Assembly: GCA_002730555.1 (NCBI GenBank)
Contig: PCAM01000002.1
Location: 120,860-184,859, forward strand
DNA length: 64,000 nt
Source: Chloroflexota bacterium
Lineage (GTDB): Bacteria; Chloroflexota; Dehalococcoidia; Lucifugimonadales; Lucifugimonadaceae
Reading direction: 5' to 3'
The position numbers were made by a program, and so were the translations under genes. Below, piece after piece: positions 7,902-16,723 of the stretch. The notes under the pieces were generated by a model. That model did no database searches. It had not been told where the DNA came from and saw only the letters and a program-made list of their open reading frames with translations. Numbering within the stretch: the stretch's first letter is position 1; every line of letters begins with the position of its first letter.

Positions 7902-9614
7902 GTGTACACCTCACGACCCGTCCTTGCTCATGAAGAGATATGCACCCGCCAGGGCATGGTCGTGGCGCAGCATCCGCTCGGTACGGAGATCGGGCTGGGA
8001 GTTCTGCAGCGCGGCGGCAACGCGGTCGATGCGGCCGTGACAACGGGCTTCGCTATGGGCGTTTTGCAACCGTTTATGAACGGCATCGGCGGGGGCGGCT
8101 TGATGACCGTGCACATGGCGGCGGGCGGCGGCGGCGCGATCGACTACGGCATGCAGGCGCCGGGGCGGGCCACGACAGACGAGTTTCCGCTGGAAGGCGG
8201 CATGGAGGGCATGGACACGGGCTCGTCACGGTACTCACGCAACTTCGCTTGGCCGAAGGTGAAGGACGACATGCTGTCGTCGGGGTACAAATCAATCGCC
8301 ATCCCCGGGACGGTTGCCGGCCTGAGTCGAGCACTAGATGAGTGGGGGACGATCAGTCTTTCGGATGCCCTGCAGCCGGCCATCAAGATCGCCGAAGAAG
8401 GTTTCGCCGTAGGGGCGCACTTCACGCTTTCGCTTGTGTCGGGGCGCGGACTGTTCCTGCGCTTCCCGGCAACAGCGGACATCTTCTACCCGGGCGGGTA
8501 CCCAATCCCGGTCGGCGGAAAGCTGATCCAGAAAGAGCATGCAGAGACGCTGCGTACGCTGGCGGCAGGGGGGCCGGACGCGTTCTACAAAGGCGAAATC
8601 GCGGAGAAGATCGCGGCGGACGTCCAAGCGAACGGCGGTCTACTGGAGGTGTCAGACTTCGCCCAGTACACGCCGTTTCTGCACCGGCATGGCATGCTAG
8701 GCGAGTACCGGGGTTACGAAGTAATGGGACTCCCCGGCCCGACGTCGGGTCCGACGGTTATGGAGATCCTGAATATCCTCTCCACCTTCGATCTCGTGGG
8801 CACAAACCATGGTGATCCGGCGGTGCTCCACCTGATTATTGAATCGATCAGGCTGGCCGCCGCAGACCGGTTCACCTGGATGGGCGACCCGGAGAAGACT
8901 GGTGCGCCTATCGGAGCCCTGACCGTCCCTGTGTACGGGGCCGAGCGGGCAAAATCGATCGACCGAACGAAGGCCGGACCAGCCGATGCCGGAGACCCCT
9001 GGCCCTTTGAGGGGCGCGAGATGCCGGCCGACTTCCCGGGACCGGCCGGGGCGGCGGCGGATGACGGGACGACCCACATTTCGGTCGTGGACAAGGACCG
9101 GAACGCCGTGGCGTTGACCCAGACCAACCTGTATCTGTCCGGCGTGGTGAACCCCGGTGTCGGCGTGATGATGAATAACGGCATCGGATGGAGCTGCCCG
9201 ATACCGGGCACGGTCAACACCATCGCACCACATGCCCGCGCGCTAAACAATATGACGCCGCTGATCCTGCTCAAAGACGGGGAGCTACGGGGAGCGCTCG
9301 GAGCGTCCGGTGGGCGTCGAATTTGGACGTCGGTCGCCCAAAGCCTCATCCACCACATCGATATGGGAATGTCGCTCCAGGATGCGGTCCAGGCGCCGCG
9401 CATCCACGTGGAAGACGGCGATGTAATGGTGGACGGTCGGTTCGAGCACGACACGATTAACGGACTGCGGTCGCGCGGTCACCAGGTGACGATCGTGGAC
9501 CCGCGCTACGACGTGGCCCCGTACGCCGAGCCAAACGGGATAGCGGTAGATGGCGGTGAACTGCGGAGCGCGGTCTACCCGGTGGCGAAGTTGACGGTGG
9601 CGGCGGGGTATTAG
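7902..9614 (+). CDS. ggt: Gamma-glutamyltransferase family protein
   Basis: A 570-residue N-terminal nucleophile hydrolase of the gamma-glutamyltransferase family. GGNAVDAAVTTGFAMGVLQPFMNGIGGGG near the N-terminus is the family signature. GTTHISVVD contains the expected autoprocessing and nucleophile threonine (Thr390, in TTH), and NNGIGWS plus GASGGRRI lie in the small-subunit part. The start is GTG at 7902 with AGAGGA just upstream. No signal peptide is visible, so it may act in the cytoplasm, unlike the periplasmic E. coli enzyme. The family hydrolyses or transfers gamma-glutamyl groups from glutathione and related amides; some members are acylases. It stands alone and faces mazG convergently. 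Confidence 0.93.
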   Translation: MYTSRPVLAHEEICTRQGMVVAQHPLGTEIGLGVLQRGGNAVDAAVTTGFAMGVLQPFMNGIGGGGLMTVHMAAGGGGAIDYGMQAPGRATTDEFPLEGGMEGMDTGSSRYSRNFAWPKVKDDMLSSGYKSIAIPGTVAGLSRALDEWGTISLSDALQPAIKIAEEGFAVGAHFTLSLVSGRGLFLRFPATADIFYPGGYPIPVGGKLIQKEHAETLRTLAAGGPDAFYKGEIAEKIAADVQANGGLLEVSDFAQYTPFLHRHGMLGEYRGYEVMGLPGPTSGPTVMEILNILSTFDLVGTNHGDPAVLHLIIESIRLAAADRFTWMGDPEKTGAPIGALTVPVYGAERAKSIDRTKAGPADAGDPWPFEGREMPADFPGPAGAAADDGTTHISVVDKDRNAVALTQTNLYLSGVVNPGVGVMMNNGIGWSCPIPGTVNTIAPHARALNNMTPLILLKDGELRGALGASGGRRIWTSVAQSLIHHIDMGMSLQDAVQAPRIHVEDGDVMVDGRFEHDTINGLRSRGHQVTIVDPRYDVAPYAEPNGIAVDGGELRSAVYPVAKLTVAAGY

Positions 9615-9637
9615 GGGCGTGGAGAGACGCAATTTTC

Positions 9638-9682
9638 GTCATCTCGATCCTTCCGGTACCGGAAGGATGAGGGACCTTCACC
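9638..9682. repeat. Dispersed hairpin repeat (CCTTCCGGTACCGGAAGG type)
   Basis: A 45-nt unit, GTCATCTCGATCCTTCCGG to GGGACCTTCACC, recurs in inverted orientation at 33796-33840 with few mismatches. Its core CCTTCCGGTACCGGAAGG is a perfect palindrome. A shorter relative is at 11421-11438. Confidence 0.88.
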
Positions 9683-9765
9683 GGAGCGTTGTTCAGCAGA
9701 TGTACATCCATGGGGCAGGTCAATACAAGTGGTCGTTTTGTAGCAAAAGCATTACTTTTTCATCA

Positions 9766-9787
9766 CCGTAGCAATTTAATGCTACGG
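9766..9787. terminator. Hairpin between convergent ggt and mazG
   Basis: CCGTAGCA and TGCTACGG form a perfect 8-bp stem with a 6-nt AT loop between the convergent genes. No T-run follows on either strand, so it is only a weak terminator candidate. Confidence 0.4.
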
Positions 9788-9844
9788 GCCATTTACGGGC
9801 TCAATTGCGAGAGCGTTAAACGTACGATCCTCGGTAATTTGAGG

Positions 9845-10570
9845 TCATTTGGAATCTGCCTGAGCCCACAGGCTGGCGCGCATTTCTTCCGTCAGATCGG
9901 CAAGTGAGTTGTCACTCCCGGCCAGCTGTTCCGTCCGTTTGATGCGATCCCGGTAACGCAGCGCTTCTGACCGGAGCGCCACTTCGGGGTCGATTCCCGA
10001 TGCCTGGATACGGGCCACGGCTTCGAACAACTGACGTCCTGCGGCGGCCTCTGACGGTTCGATGTCATCACCGGCCGGCACCGGCAATCCCGCACGCCCG
10101 GCCCGTCTTTGCAGAGCGGCCGTGTAAGCCAGTGCCGGCATGGCGGTTGGAAGACCGTTCGTGATCGAGTCCCGCCCCGGTTCTTTGCTCTTCAGGGCGT
10201 CCCACTGCTGTGACACCTGCTCAGCCGTTTCCAGCGCCGGGCCATCTTCATCGAACACGTGCGGATGACGTCGGACTAGCTTGTCGACCACTCCAGCGAC
10301 CACGTCTTCGAGCGTCCACTCCCCGGCGCGACGGGCGATGTCGGCGTGGAACGTGACCTGCACCAGTAAATCGCCGAGCTCCTCAGCCAGTGCGTCCGTA
10401 TCGCCAAGGTCCAGGGCCTCTAACGCTTCATAAGACTCTTCCAGAAGATTAGGGCGTAAGGAAGCGTGCGTCTGCTCCCGGTCCCATGGGCAACCGCCCG
10501 GGTCCCGCAGCCGCTGCACGACTGCGAGGAGGTCTTCTATTGTCCGGAACGGGGTATCTGCGCTAGGCAT
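9845..10570 (-). CDS. mazG: Nucleoside triphosphate pyrophosphohydrolase MazG
   Basis: A 241-aa MazG protein. The opening LRDPGGCPWDREQTHASLRPNLLEESYEALEAL holds the CPWD and E-E-x-x-E metal-binding features of the all-alpha NTP pyrophosphohydrolase fold. EELGDLLVQVTFHA supplies the second E-x-x-D metal pair, and RRHPHVFDEDG is also typical. A second, shorter helical region follows near residues 130-180. It removes abnormal or signalling NTPs by releasing pyrophosphate. ATG start at 10570. It is divergent from the DUF1461-like gene with a gap of about 65 bp. Confidence 0.95.
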   Translation of the reverse strand: MPSADTPFRTIEDLLAVVQRLRDPGGCPWDREQTHASLRPNLLEESYEALEALDLGDTDALAEELGDLLVQVTFHADIARRAGEWTLEDVVAGVVDKLVRRHPHVFDEDGPALETAEQVSQQWDALKSKEPGRDSITNGLPTAMPALAYTAALQRRAGRAGLPVPAGDDIEPSEAAAGRQLFEAVARIQASGIDPEVALRSEALRYRDRIKRTEQLAGSDNSLADLTEEMRASLWAQADSK

Positions 10571-10637
10571 TGGTGTTTATCTCCGCGGGCCACGATCCTG
10601 CTCGTTTACGGGGGTTTGCAACGTACCATAGGCGCGA

Positions 10638-11357
10638 ATGAACAACCTCCGACATAACGACCGCCTGGCCTCGTCCCGCGGGTTCCGCCTGACGGTCATC
10701 GTCCTGCTGGCGACCAGCCTGCCCCTGTTTTTCATCTCCCTGAATGTTCGCGTCCTCACCAACTCCGAGACGTTTTACGAGTGGGGGTTCGACAACTACA
10801 ACGTTGAGACCAGGACGGGGCTGGATGAAGCAGCGCTCACAAGCGTTGCGAGCCAGTTCATCGATTACTTCGGGGACGATGAAGAGTTCATGGATCTGCG
10901 CGTGGTGCATGAGGGGAACGAGATCGAGTTGTTCAGCGAGCGCGAGATCACGCACATGGCGGACGTCAAAGACGTGATCAACCTCGTGTTTGACACCCTC
11001 TGGGTGATCGGGACGGTGGTGATCGTTGTGGTCGCCGCCGGTTTCTTCTTGCTTGGCCGCGGGTTTCTGCCCCTGCTGCGTTCGGGCATCGTGTGGTCGA
11101 CGATCGCAGGCTTGTCCGTGGCCGCTCTCTTTGGCCTAGCGACGCTCATCGACTTCGACACAACGTTCCGGCTGTTCCACGAGGTGACGTTCAGGAACGA
11201 TTTCTGGAAGTTGAGCCCATCGCAGAGCGTGCTGCTGCGGTTGTTCCCGCAGGGCTTCTGGTTTGCCGCCACGTTGATGCTGGTTGTCGGGACGGCAGTG
11301 CAGCTTGGGGTCGTATACGGGATCGCGTGGTGGGCGTCACGGGCGCGCGGAGTTTAG
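10638..11357 (+). CDS. DUF1461-like (TIGR01906-type) integral membrane protein
   Basis: A 239-residue protein with four predicted membrane spans: about residues 16-36, 112-136, 142-166 and 205-230. An extracytoplasmic loop between the first two contains LFSEREITHMADVKDV, which resembles the conserved HM-x-DV region of the DUF1461/TIGR01906 family. No enzymatic role is known for that family. It is divergent from mazG and ends before a dispersed repeat. The family assignment is from motif memory and is moderately confident. Confidence 0.72.
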   Translation: MNNLRHNDRLASSRGFRLTVIVLLATSLPLFFISLNVRVLTNSETFYEWGFDNYNVETRTGLDEAALTSVASQFIDYFGDDEEFMDLRVVHEGNEIELFSEREITHMADVKDVINLVFDTLWVIGTVVIVVVAAGFFLLGRGFLPLLRSGIVWSTIAGLSVAALFGLATLIDFDTTFRLFHEVTFRNDFWKLSPSQSVLLRLFPQGFWFAATLMLVVGTAVQLGVVYGIAWWASRARGV

Positions 11358-11388
11358 CCACCACCGTATGTGTCGCGGTCACGTGCCC

Positions 11389-11441
11389 CTTCTCCCAGCG
11401 GGAGAGAGGTGGGAATCTGTCCTTCCGCTACCGGAAGGATC
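11389..11441. repeat. Dispersed repeats between convergent genes
   Basis: A short CTTCTCCCAGCGGGAGAG unit is followed by CCTTCCGCTACCGGAAGG, relatives of the repeats at 1711 and 9638. They fill the gap between the convergent DUF1461-like and HAD genes and may also fold as a terminator. Confidence 0.75.
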
Positions 11442-12198
11442 GGTATAACGGTTGGCCGTCAAGCCAGCTATCGACCACCGCCGGTAGTTCCGCCAATCCT
11501 GAGATCGTGAAGTCGGGCTGCACCCGTGGCTCTCTATTGTCGTAGCCGCTGATCCACACGGCGGACATGCCGACGTCTTTGGCACCTCCGATATCGGCGT
11601 GCAGATTGTCGCCCACGTGTAGTGCGTTCTCCGGCGCGACGCCCAGTCGCTCCAGCGTGTTCGTGAACATCTTCGACCCCGGTTTTGCCGAGGCGATTTC
11701 ATTCGAGAAGGTCAGAACCTCCAGGTACTGACCTATCCCCTCCCGCTCCAGGAAGCGCTTATAGACGTTCGGCGATGTCGAACCGACGTTCGAGATAAGA
11801 GCTGTGTGGACGCCCATGTCTGTGATCGTTTGAAGGACGCGCTGTGCCTGCGGGTAGATGCTAGGCGAGTGGACGAGGAAGGGTTCGTCTATGGCACGGG
11901 AGAAAGCTTCGAACTGAGCGGGATTCAGTGATGAGCGCGTCGTTGGAGCGGCAGCGGCAAGGATCTGTTCCATGCGCTCTTTAAACGGCCGATCGAAGCC
12001 GCGATCGTGGTCTGCGCTTGTCTTCCTGCCGACAGCCCTGATGGCGTCGGTGAGGGTTTGTGGTTCTACGGTGATCCCGGCGTCGCTAAGCGCCTTCACG
12101 CCTTCACAGACCCGCAATTCGCCGCGGCCGGTGCTCTCTTCGAACATGAGGGTTAACCAGAGGTCGAAAGTGACAGCGCATGGTGGTTGGGGTGGCAC
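11428..12198 (-). CDS. HAD superfamily hydrolase
   Basis: A 256-aa haloacid dehalogenase-like protein. Motif I reads FDLWLTL, so the nucleophile Asp is present but the usual second Asp (D-x-D) is Trp, as in the REG-2-like subgroup. Motif II is ALISNVGS, motif III has the lysine in SAKPGSKMF, and motif IV is HVGDNLHADIGGAKDVG. A helical cap lies between motifs I and II. It is probably a phosphatase or dehalogenase-type hydrolase of unknown substrate. The start is a GTG at 12198. It faces the upstream membrane-protein gene convergently. Confidence 0.88.
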   Translation of the reverse strand: MPPQPPCAVTFDLWLTLMFEESTGRGELRVCEGVKALSDAGITVEPQTLTDAIRAVGRKTSADHDRGFDRPFKERMEQILAAAAPTTRSSLNPAQFEAFSRAIDEPFLVHSPSIYPQAQRVLQTITDMGVHTALISNVGSTSPNVYKRFLEREGIGQYLEVLTFSNEIASAKPGSKMFTNTLERLGVAPENALHVGDNLHADIGGAKDVGMSAVWISGYDNREPRVQPDFTISGLAELPAVVDSWLDGQPLYRSFR

Positions 12199-12229
12199 TG
12201 GGTCTCCGTGAATGTTTGTTGGCGAGTGT

Positions 12230-12310
12230 CCTCCCTCACCCTAACCCTCTCCCGCTGGGAGAGGAGATCACGTTGTTGCGTTACGGACCCTTTGAGAGCC
12301 TCAGGGTGGG
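12230..12310. repeat. Dispersed repeats between HAD and CoA-transferase genes
   Basis: CCTCCCTCACCCTAACCCTCTCCCGCTGGGAGAGG is followed by CCCTTTGAGAGCCTCAGGGTGGG; the latter recurs as CCTTCGAGAGCCTCAGGATGGG near 33893. No gene is apparent in the stretch. Confidence 0.8.
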
Positions 12311-12328
12311 TTGTTGTCGGAGTGGGCG

Positions 12329-13543
12329 TTACTTCGCTCCCGCCTCCGTGCCCGCTACTCCTGAGGTCTTGAGTTCTTCAATCTCTTCCGCGTTATAGCC
12401 GGCGAACTCCAAGATTTCGTCGGTATGCTGGCCCAGGGTTGGCGCCGCCGATTCGATCCGGCCGGGGGTGCCGTGCATCTTGACGGCGATCCCGATGTTG
12501 TGGACCGGGCCTGCGACCGGATGTTCGGTGACGACATCCATGTCGCGCGCCCGGACCTGCTCGTCGGCCCACACCTCGTCCATCTCAAAGATCGGCCCGG
12601 CGGGCGTTCCGGCTTCGTCCAGGATCGGCAGCCACTCGGCGGTAGTCTTGGTCTGGAAGGTGGCGTCGAGCTGCTCTCGAAGAGCCGTTACGTTTTCCAG
12701 CCGTGATGCGTTGCTGTCGAATCGTGAGTCCTCAAGCAGGTCTGCCCGCCCAATGGCGTTGACAAGTCGCACCCAGTTGTTCTGGTTGGCGGCTCCAACG
12801 TTCATGTGGCCGTCCCTGGTCGCAAAGGACTGGTATGGCGCAATGAGGCGGTGCGTGGAGCCGATGCGCGGCGGGACCTCGCCGGTGGCAAAGAAGAAAG
12901 CTGTCTCCCACACGGTGTAGGCGAGCCCCGCCTCCAGCAGCGACGACTCGACGTGCTGGCCAACGCCCGTCCGCAAACGGCTGATATATGCCGCTTCGAT
13001 AGCGTGTAGCGCAAACATGCCAGCGTTCAGGTCAGCTATCGGCACGCCGACCTTGAGCGGCGGTCCATCGACATCGCCGTTGATCGCCATCTGGCCGCTC
13101 ATGCCCTGTGCGATCAGGTCGAAGCCCGGCCGGGATGAGTAAGGGCCGGACAGTCCGAAACCGGATATCGAGCAGTAGACTATCTCGGGTTTGATAACCG
13201 AGATATCTGAATATCCAAGTCCGAGCCGGTCCATTGCGCCAGGGCGGCCGTTCTCTACCAGGATGTCGGATTTTTCGGCAAGCCGTTTGAAGGCCTCTTT
13301 GCCTTTGTCCGCACGCAGGTCCAGGACGATGCTGCGTTTGTTGCGGTTGAGCTGCAAAAACGCCGCCGATTCGCCGTTGATGAATGGCGGGCCGATGCGT
13401 CGAGTGTCGTCGCCGCCGCCGGGTTTTTCGACCTTGATGATGTTCGCCCCCATGTCAGACATGTGCATTGTGGCGAACGGCCCGGCGAGGATCTGTGTTG
13501 CGTCGAGCACCGTGACCCCGTCCAGAGCGGGTGGGTTAGGCAT
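12329..13543 (-). CDS. CaiB/BaiF family CoA-transferase (class III)
   Basis: A 404-aa family III CoA-transferase. LDGVTVLDATQILAGPFATMHMSDMGANIIKVEKPGGGD is the standard opening, and GRPGAMDRLGLGY contains the expected position of the catalytic aspartate region. GFGLSGPYSSRPGFDLIAQGMSG is also canonical. The ORF track begins 32 codons early; the ATG at 13543 is preceded by AGGAGA and is the better start. It would move CoA between organic acids, probably to activate a carboxylic acid for breakdown. It is divergent from the SDR gene at 13714, a common pairing in catabolic regions. Confidence 0.94.
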   Translation of the reverse strand: MPNPPALDGVTVLDATQILAGPFATMHMSDMGANIIKVEKPGGGDDTRRIGPPFINGESAAFLQLNRNKRSIVLDLRADKGKEAFKRLAEKSDILVENGRPGAMDRLGLGYSDISVIKPEIVYCSISGFGLSGPYSSRPGFDLIAQGMSGQMAINGDVDGPPLKVGVPIADLNAGMFALHAIEAAYISRLRTGVGQHVESSLLEAGLAYTVWETAFFFATGEVPPRIGSTHRLIAPYQSFATRDGHMNVGAANQNNWVRLVNAIGRADLLEDSRFDSNASRLENVTALREQLDATFQTKTTAEWLPILDEAGTPAGPIFEMDEVWADEQVRARDMDVVTEHPVAGPVHNIGIAVKMHGTPGRIESAAPTLGQHTDEILEFAGYNAEEIEELKTSGVAGTEAGAK

Positions 13544-13713
13544 CTTTTCTCCTGATGTCGCAAGCGTGTGATGGCGGGCCAATGTTAGCCGTTGGGGGCG
13601 CTTCACGGCGAGCCAATCCGTGAGGTTCCCGTGCGGCATAATGCGCCCCGGTGTGTCATACGCATCACGCCGCTCCCCTCAGAACTCATCCAGACAAGAA
13701 AGGCTGGCCATCG

Positions 13714-14484
13714 ATGGCAAGCGCTCCATTTGATCTAACAGGCAAGGTGGCGCTTGTCACCGGTGGCAACGGCGGCATCGGCAAGGGCATCGCGCTCGGT
13801 CTGGCACGGGCGGGCGCAAGCGTCGCCGTTGCAGCGCGCAACCGGGACAAGAGCACGGCGGCAGTGGCCGAACTGGAGGCGGCGGGGGCGCAGGCCATCA
13901 GCATCAATTGCGATGTCACGGACAAGGACGAGGTCAACGCAGCCGTGGCCGGTTGTGTCGAGCGTTTCGGCGGGCTGGACATCGTGGTCAACAACTCCGG
14001 CGTGAACGTCCGCAAAGTCCCGCAGGACCTGAGCCTTGAAGAGTGGCAGACGGTGATAGACGTGAACCTGACGGGCGTTTTCCTGATGTCGCAGGCGGCG
14101 TACCCGGAGATGGTGAAGCGCGGCGGCGGGAAGGTGATCAACATCGGCTCGATGATGTCGATCTTCGCCAACGAGACACTTGCACCGTATTCCGCCAGCA
14201 AGGGCGGCGTGGTTCAGTTCACGAAGGCCTGTGCGGCGGCGTGGGCGAAGGACAACATCCAGGTGAACTCGATCCTCCCCGGCTGGATCACGACCGATAT
14301 GACGGAGACCCTTCGCGTGAACGTGCCGGAACGTTACAGAACTATCACGGAGCGCACGCCCGCGAAGCGGTGGGGGCGGCCGGACGAACTGGCGGGAACG
14401 GCGGTGTTCCTGGCCACGGTGGCTTCCGATTTCGTGACGGGCACGGCGATTCCGGTGGACGGCGGCTACTCTATTCAGTCGTAA
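13714..14484 (+). CDS. SDR family oxidoreductase (gluconate 5-dehydrogenase/3-oxoacyl reductase-like)
   Basis: A 256-residue classical short-chain dehydrogenase. TGGNGGIGKG is the NAD(P)-binding glycine motif, NNSGVN the NNAG-type motif, GSMMS carries the catalytic serine region, and YSASK supplies Tyr159 and Lys163. The C-terminal FVTGTAIPVDGGYS is typical. The ORF track begins 21 codons early; the ATG at 13714 gives the usual length. It reduces or oxidises a hydroxyl/keto group using NAD(P)H; substrate not determined. Sugar-acid dehydrogenases are common relatives, which would suit the enolase-type dehydratases nearby. Confidence 0.92.
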   Translation: MASAPFDLTGKVALVTGGNGGIGKGIALGLARAGASVAVAARNRDKSTAAVAELEAAGAQAISINCDVTDKDEVNAAVAGCVERFGGLDIVVNNSGVNVRKVPQDLSLEEWQTVIDVNLTGVFLMSQAAYPEMVKRGGGKVINIGSMMSIFANETLAPYSASKGGVVQFTKACAAAWAKDNIQVNSILPGWITTDMTETLRVNVPERYRTITERTPAKRWGRPDELAGTAVFLATVASDFVTGTAIPVDGGYSIQS

Positions 14485-14727
14485 CCAGGTCCATCCTCAG
14501 GTCACGGCAACAACGGGTACCGATCCTCCATCGTTTCGACACGACCGGCATACTGGAATGAGGGATGCTGTCGTTGGGCCTTCCACGGCGCATCCATACG
14601 GGACGCCGAGGGCCAGACGACGAACAAGATGTCGATGACGGCCGAGCTTGCGGAGCTGTGCGCCCGGCCTGAGACGCCGGAGACCCGAGAATCATTCGGG
14701 TTTCAACTGGGCTTTTCGGCAGGTGCC

Positions 14728-15294
14728 GATGGTCCAAGATCCGGCGAGAAAACCCACCACCGGATCCGGCGGCGGACTGGAACGCTTGCTTGAGCGCTGG
14801 TCGATGGCACTTGGAGTCAGGCCGTCGCTGACAGGCGAGTGGGCCCGGATCGCGGGCAGGGCCATGCTGGTCATCGCGGCCGGTATCGGTGTTGCGGCGT
14901 TCCTGCGTGGGACGCCGCCTTTTGCCTTCATGCTGTCGGCGGTCGGGCTCGTCCGAATCTACAACCTCGTGTTCGCCGGGTTGCTGCTGAGGACCGCGTA
15001 CACAGCGTGTTCTTCCTGGGACTCACCCCGGATATCGTTGTATTGCTTTTCGCCTGGGCCGTGACCACGGTGGGCCTCGCGGACGAACCCGAGGCCACCG
15101 ATATCTACCTGATCATGTTCCCGATAGTCGTGGTGGCGGTAATCTGGCTGGGCCGGCCACTTGGTGTCGTGCAGGGAACGGCGTTCATCGTCTGGATGGC
15201 GGCGACGGCGCTCTGGTACTGGCCGTCCGATGGCGCTGGATCAGCGCACCGCCAACCCGGATTCAGCCCTGTCGAAACTCCCGGAATCGGATAG
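14728..15294 (+). pseudogene. Frameshifted membrane protein, probably the N-terminal part of a sensor
   Basis: One frame reads GVAAFLRGTPPFAFMLSAVGLVRIYNLVFAGLLLR and then ends, while a second frame continues VHSVFFLGLTPDIVVLLFAWAVTTVGLADEP and VIWLGRPLGVVQGTAFIVWMAATALWYW. Together they form a plausible run of four or five membrane spans, like the sensor part of a histidine kinase. A frameshift near 14990-15010 separates them and no kinase domain follows. The rest of the gap (14485-14727 and 15295-15545) holds nothing convincing. A sequencing error could explain the shift, but the missing downstream domain argues for decay. Confidence 0.6.
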
Positions 15295-15545
15295 CGGAAC
15301 CGTGTACGGGACGGCGCTTCAAACGTCGCAACGGGGTTCATCAAACCTGAGATCGTCTCCTCCAACAGGTTGACACGTACCCCTTTTGTTATCCGGTACC
15401 GAAGGTTTACACGGTTCCGGAAGAACTCGACCTCTCACCCCCTCTCCAAAGGCAACGCTTCGGCGTAGACTCACGCCCTACCTGATCCGCCCTCTTATTT
15501 GATGGGGTCGTCGGATGAAAGCAAGTCAGCCGAAGGTGTTGCCCA

Positions 15546-16697
15546 TTGACGTCGTCTCATGGCCCGGTCCCCGGCGTGTACGCAAGGCTCGGCGTCAAGC
15601 CCATCATCAACGCCGGGAGCTGGCTTACAGCACTCGGCGGCAGCCTGATGTCGCCCGAGGTTCTGCGCGCCATGCAGGAGGCATCGACGGCGTTCGTGGA
15701 CCTGCACGCGCTACAACTGGCGGCGGGCGAGGTGCTGGCGCGGGCATCTGGCGCCGAGGCCGGTTTTGTGACCGGCGGCGCGGCGGCGTCCAACGTGTTG
15801 ATGGCGGCGGCATGTATGGCCGGCGACGATCCCTCAAAAATCGACCGGCTGCCGGACTCGCGCGGGATGAAGAACGAACTGGTGCTGTTTGACGGCCACC
15901 GAAATCATTACGACAGCAACTACGAGATCGCCGGGGCGACAATTGTCCCCTGGGGTTTCGCCGGGAATGGGAAGCCTTACCAGCTTGAAGAGGCGATCAA
16001 CGAGCAGACCTGCGCCATGGCGTGGATCGAGGCTCCGTTCATGAAGCACCCGATGCCGTTCGCCGAGGCGGCGCAAATCGCCCATGGCCGCGAGGTCCCG
16101 GTGATAGTGGACGCGGCCGCCGAGGTACCTCCGGCCGACAATCTGACACGCTTCATCTCGGACGGCGCTGACATGGTGGGGTACAGCGGCGGCAAGGGGA
16201 TCGGCGGGCCGCAGGGCAGCGGCATGCTTGTCGGACGCAACGATCTTGTGGCCGCCGCGTATGAGAATCACCTGAACTCCTGCGGGACGCGCGCCGGCGT
16301 TGGCCGTTCGGCGAAAGCGTCGAAAGAGGACATCGTCGGGTTCGTGACGGCACTGCAGATGTTCACCGATACTGACCATGAAGCGGTATGGGCTGGCTGG
16401 CGTGCGGGGGCGGAGCACATCGTGGATCGGCTGCGCGGCATCGACGGGCTGCGTGTCGTACTGGAGGACGGCGACCCTAACCGGCAGGGCCCACAGGCGG
16501 TGATTTACTTCGAGCACGGCTGGGACGGGCCGGACCCCGGTGAGGTACGTGCAGCGCTGCGCGCCGCCGACCCCGCGATCCACGTGGGTGCGGGCGGTTA
16601 CGGCGACGAAATCAATATCGTGATGGTCAACGTTCAACCGGGTGAAGAGCGCATAATCGCCGACCGACTTCGGGAAGTTTTGTCCGGCCCAAATTAG
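15546..16697 (+). CDS. SelA-like PLP-dependent enzyme (DgaE/ammonia-lyase type)
   Basis: A 383-aa fold-type I PLP enzyme of the SelA-like group. The opening GVKPIINAGSWLTALGGSLMSPEV and the later SGGKGIGGPQGSG, which carries the Schiff-base lysine, are typical. VIVDAAAEVPP holds the Asp that contacts the PLP ring nitrogen. True SelA proteins are longer and have an N-terminal tRNA-binding domain that is absent here, so a role such as 2-amino sugar acid ammonia-lyase is more likely than selenocysteine synthesis. The in-frame stop at 15516 limits the start to TTG 15546 or GTG 15576. It is followed by a hydroxyacid dehydrogenase 26 bp downstream. Confidence 0.85.
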   Translation: MTSSHGPVPGVYARLGVKPIINAGSWLTALGGSLMSPEVLRAMQEASTAFVDLHALQLAAGEVLARASGAEAGFVTGGAAASNVLMAAACMAGDDPSKIDRLPDSRGMKNELVLFDGHRNHYDSNYEIAGATIVPWGFAGNGKPYQLEEAINEQTCAMAWIEAPFMKHPMPFAEAAQIAHGREVPVIVDAAAEVPPADNLTRFISDGADMVGYSGGKGIGGPQGSGMLVGRNDLVAAAYENHLNSCGTRAGVGRSAKASKEDIVGFVTALQMFTDTDHEAVWAGWRAGAEHIVDRLRGIDGLRVVLEDGDPNRQGPQAVIYFEHGWDGPDPGEVRAALRAADPAIHVGAGGYGDEINIVMVNVQPGEERIIADRLREVLSGPN

Positions 16698-16723
16698 TTA
16701 AGGCACGACGCAAGGAGCATGTT

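Noticed and set aside
15546-16697. True selenocysteine synthase SelA
   Set aside because: It lacks the N-terminal tRNA-binding domain and is too short; it fits the SelA-like sugar-acid enzymes better.
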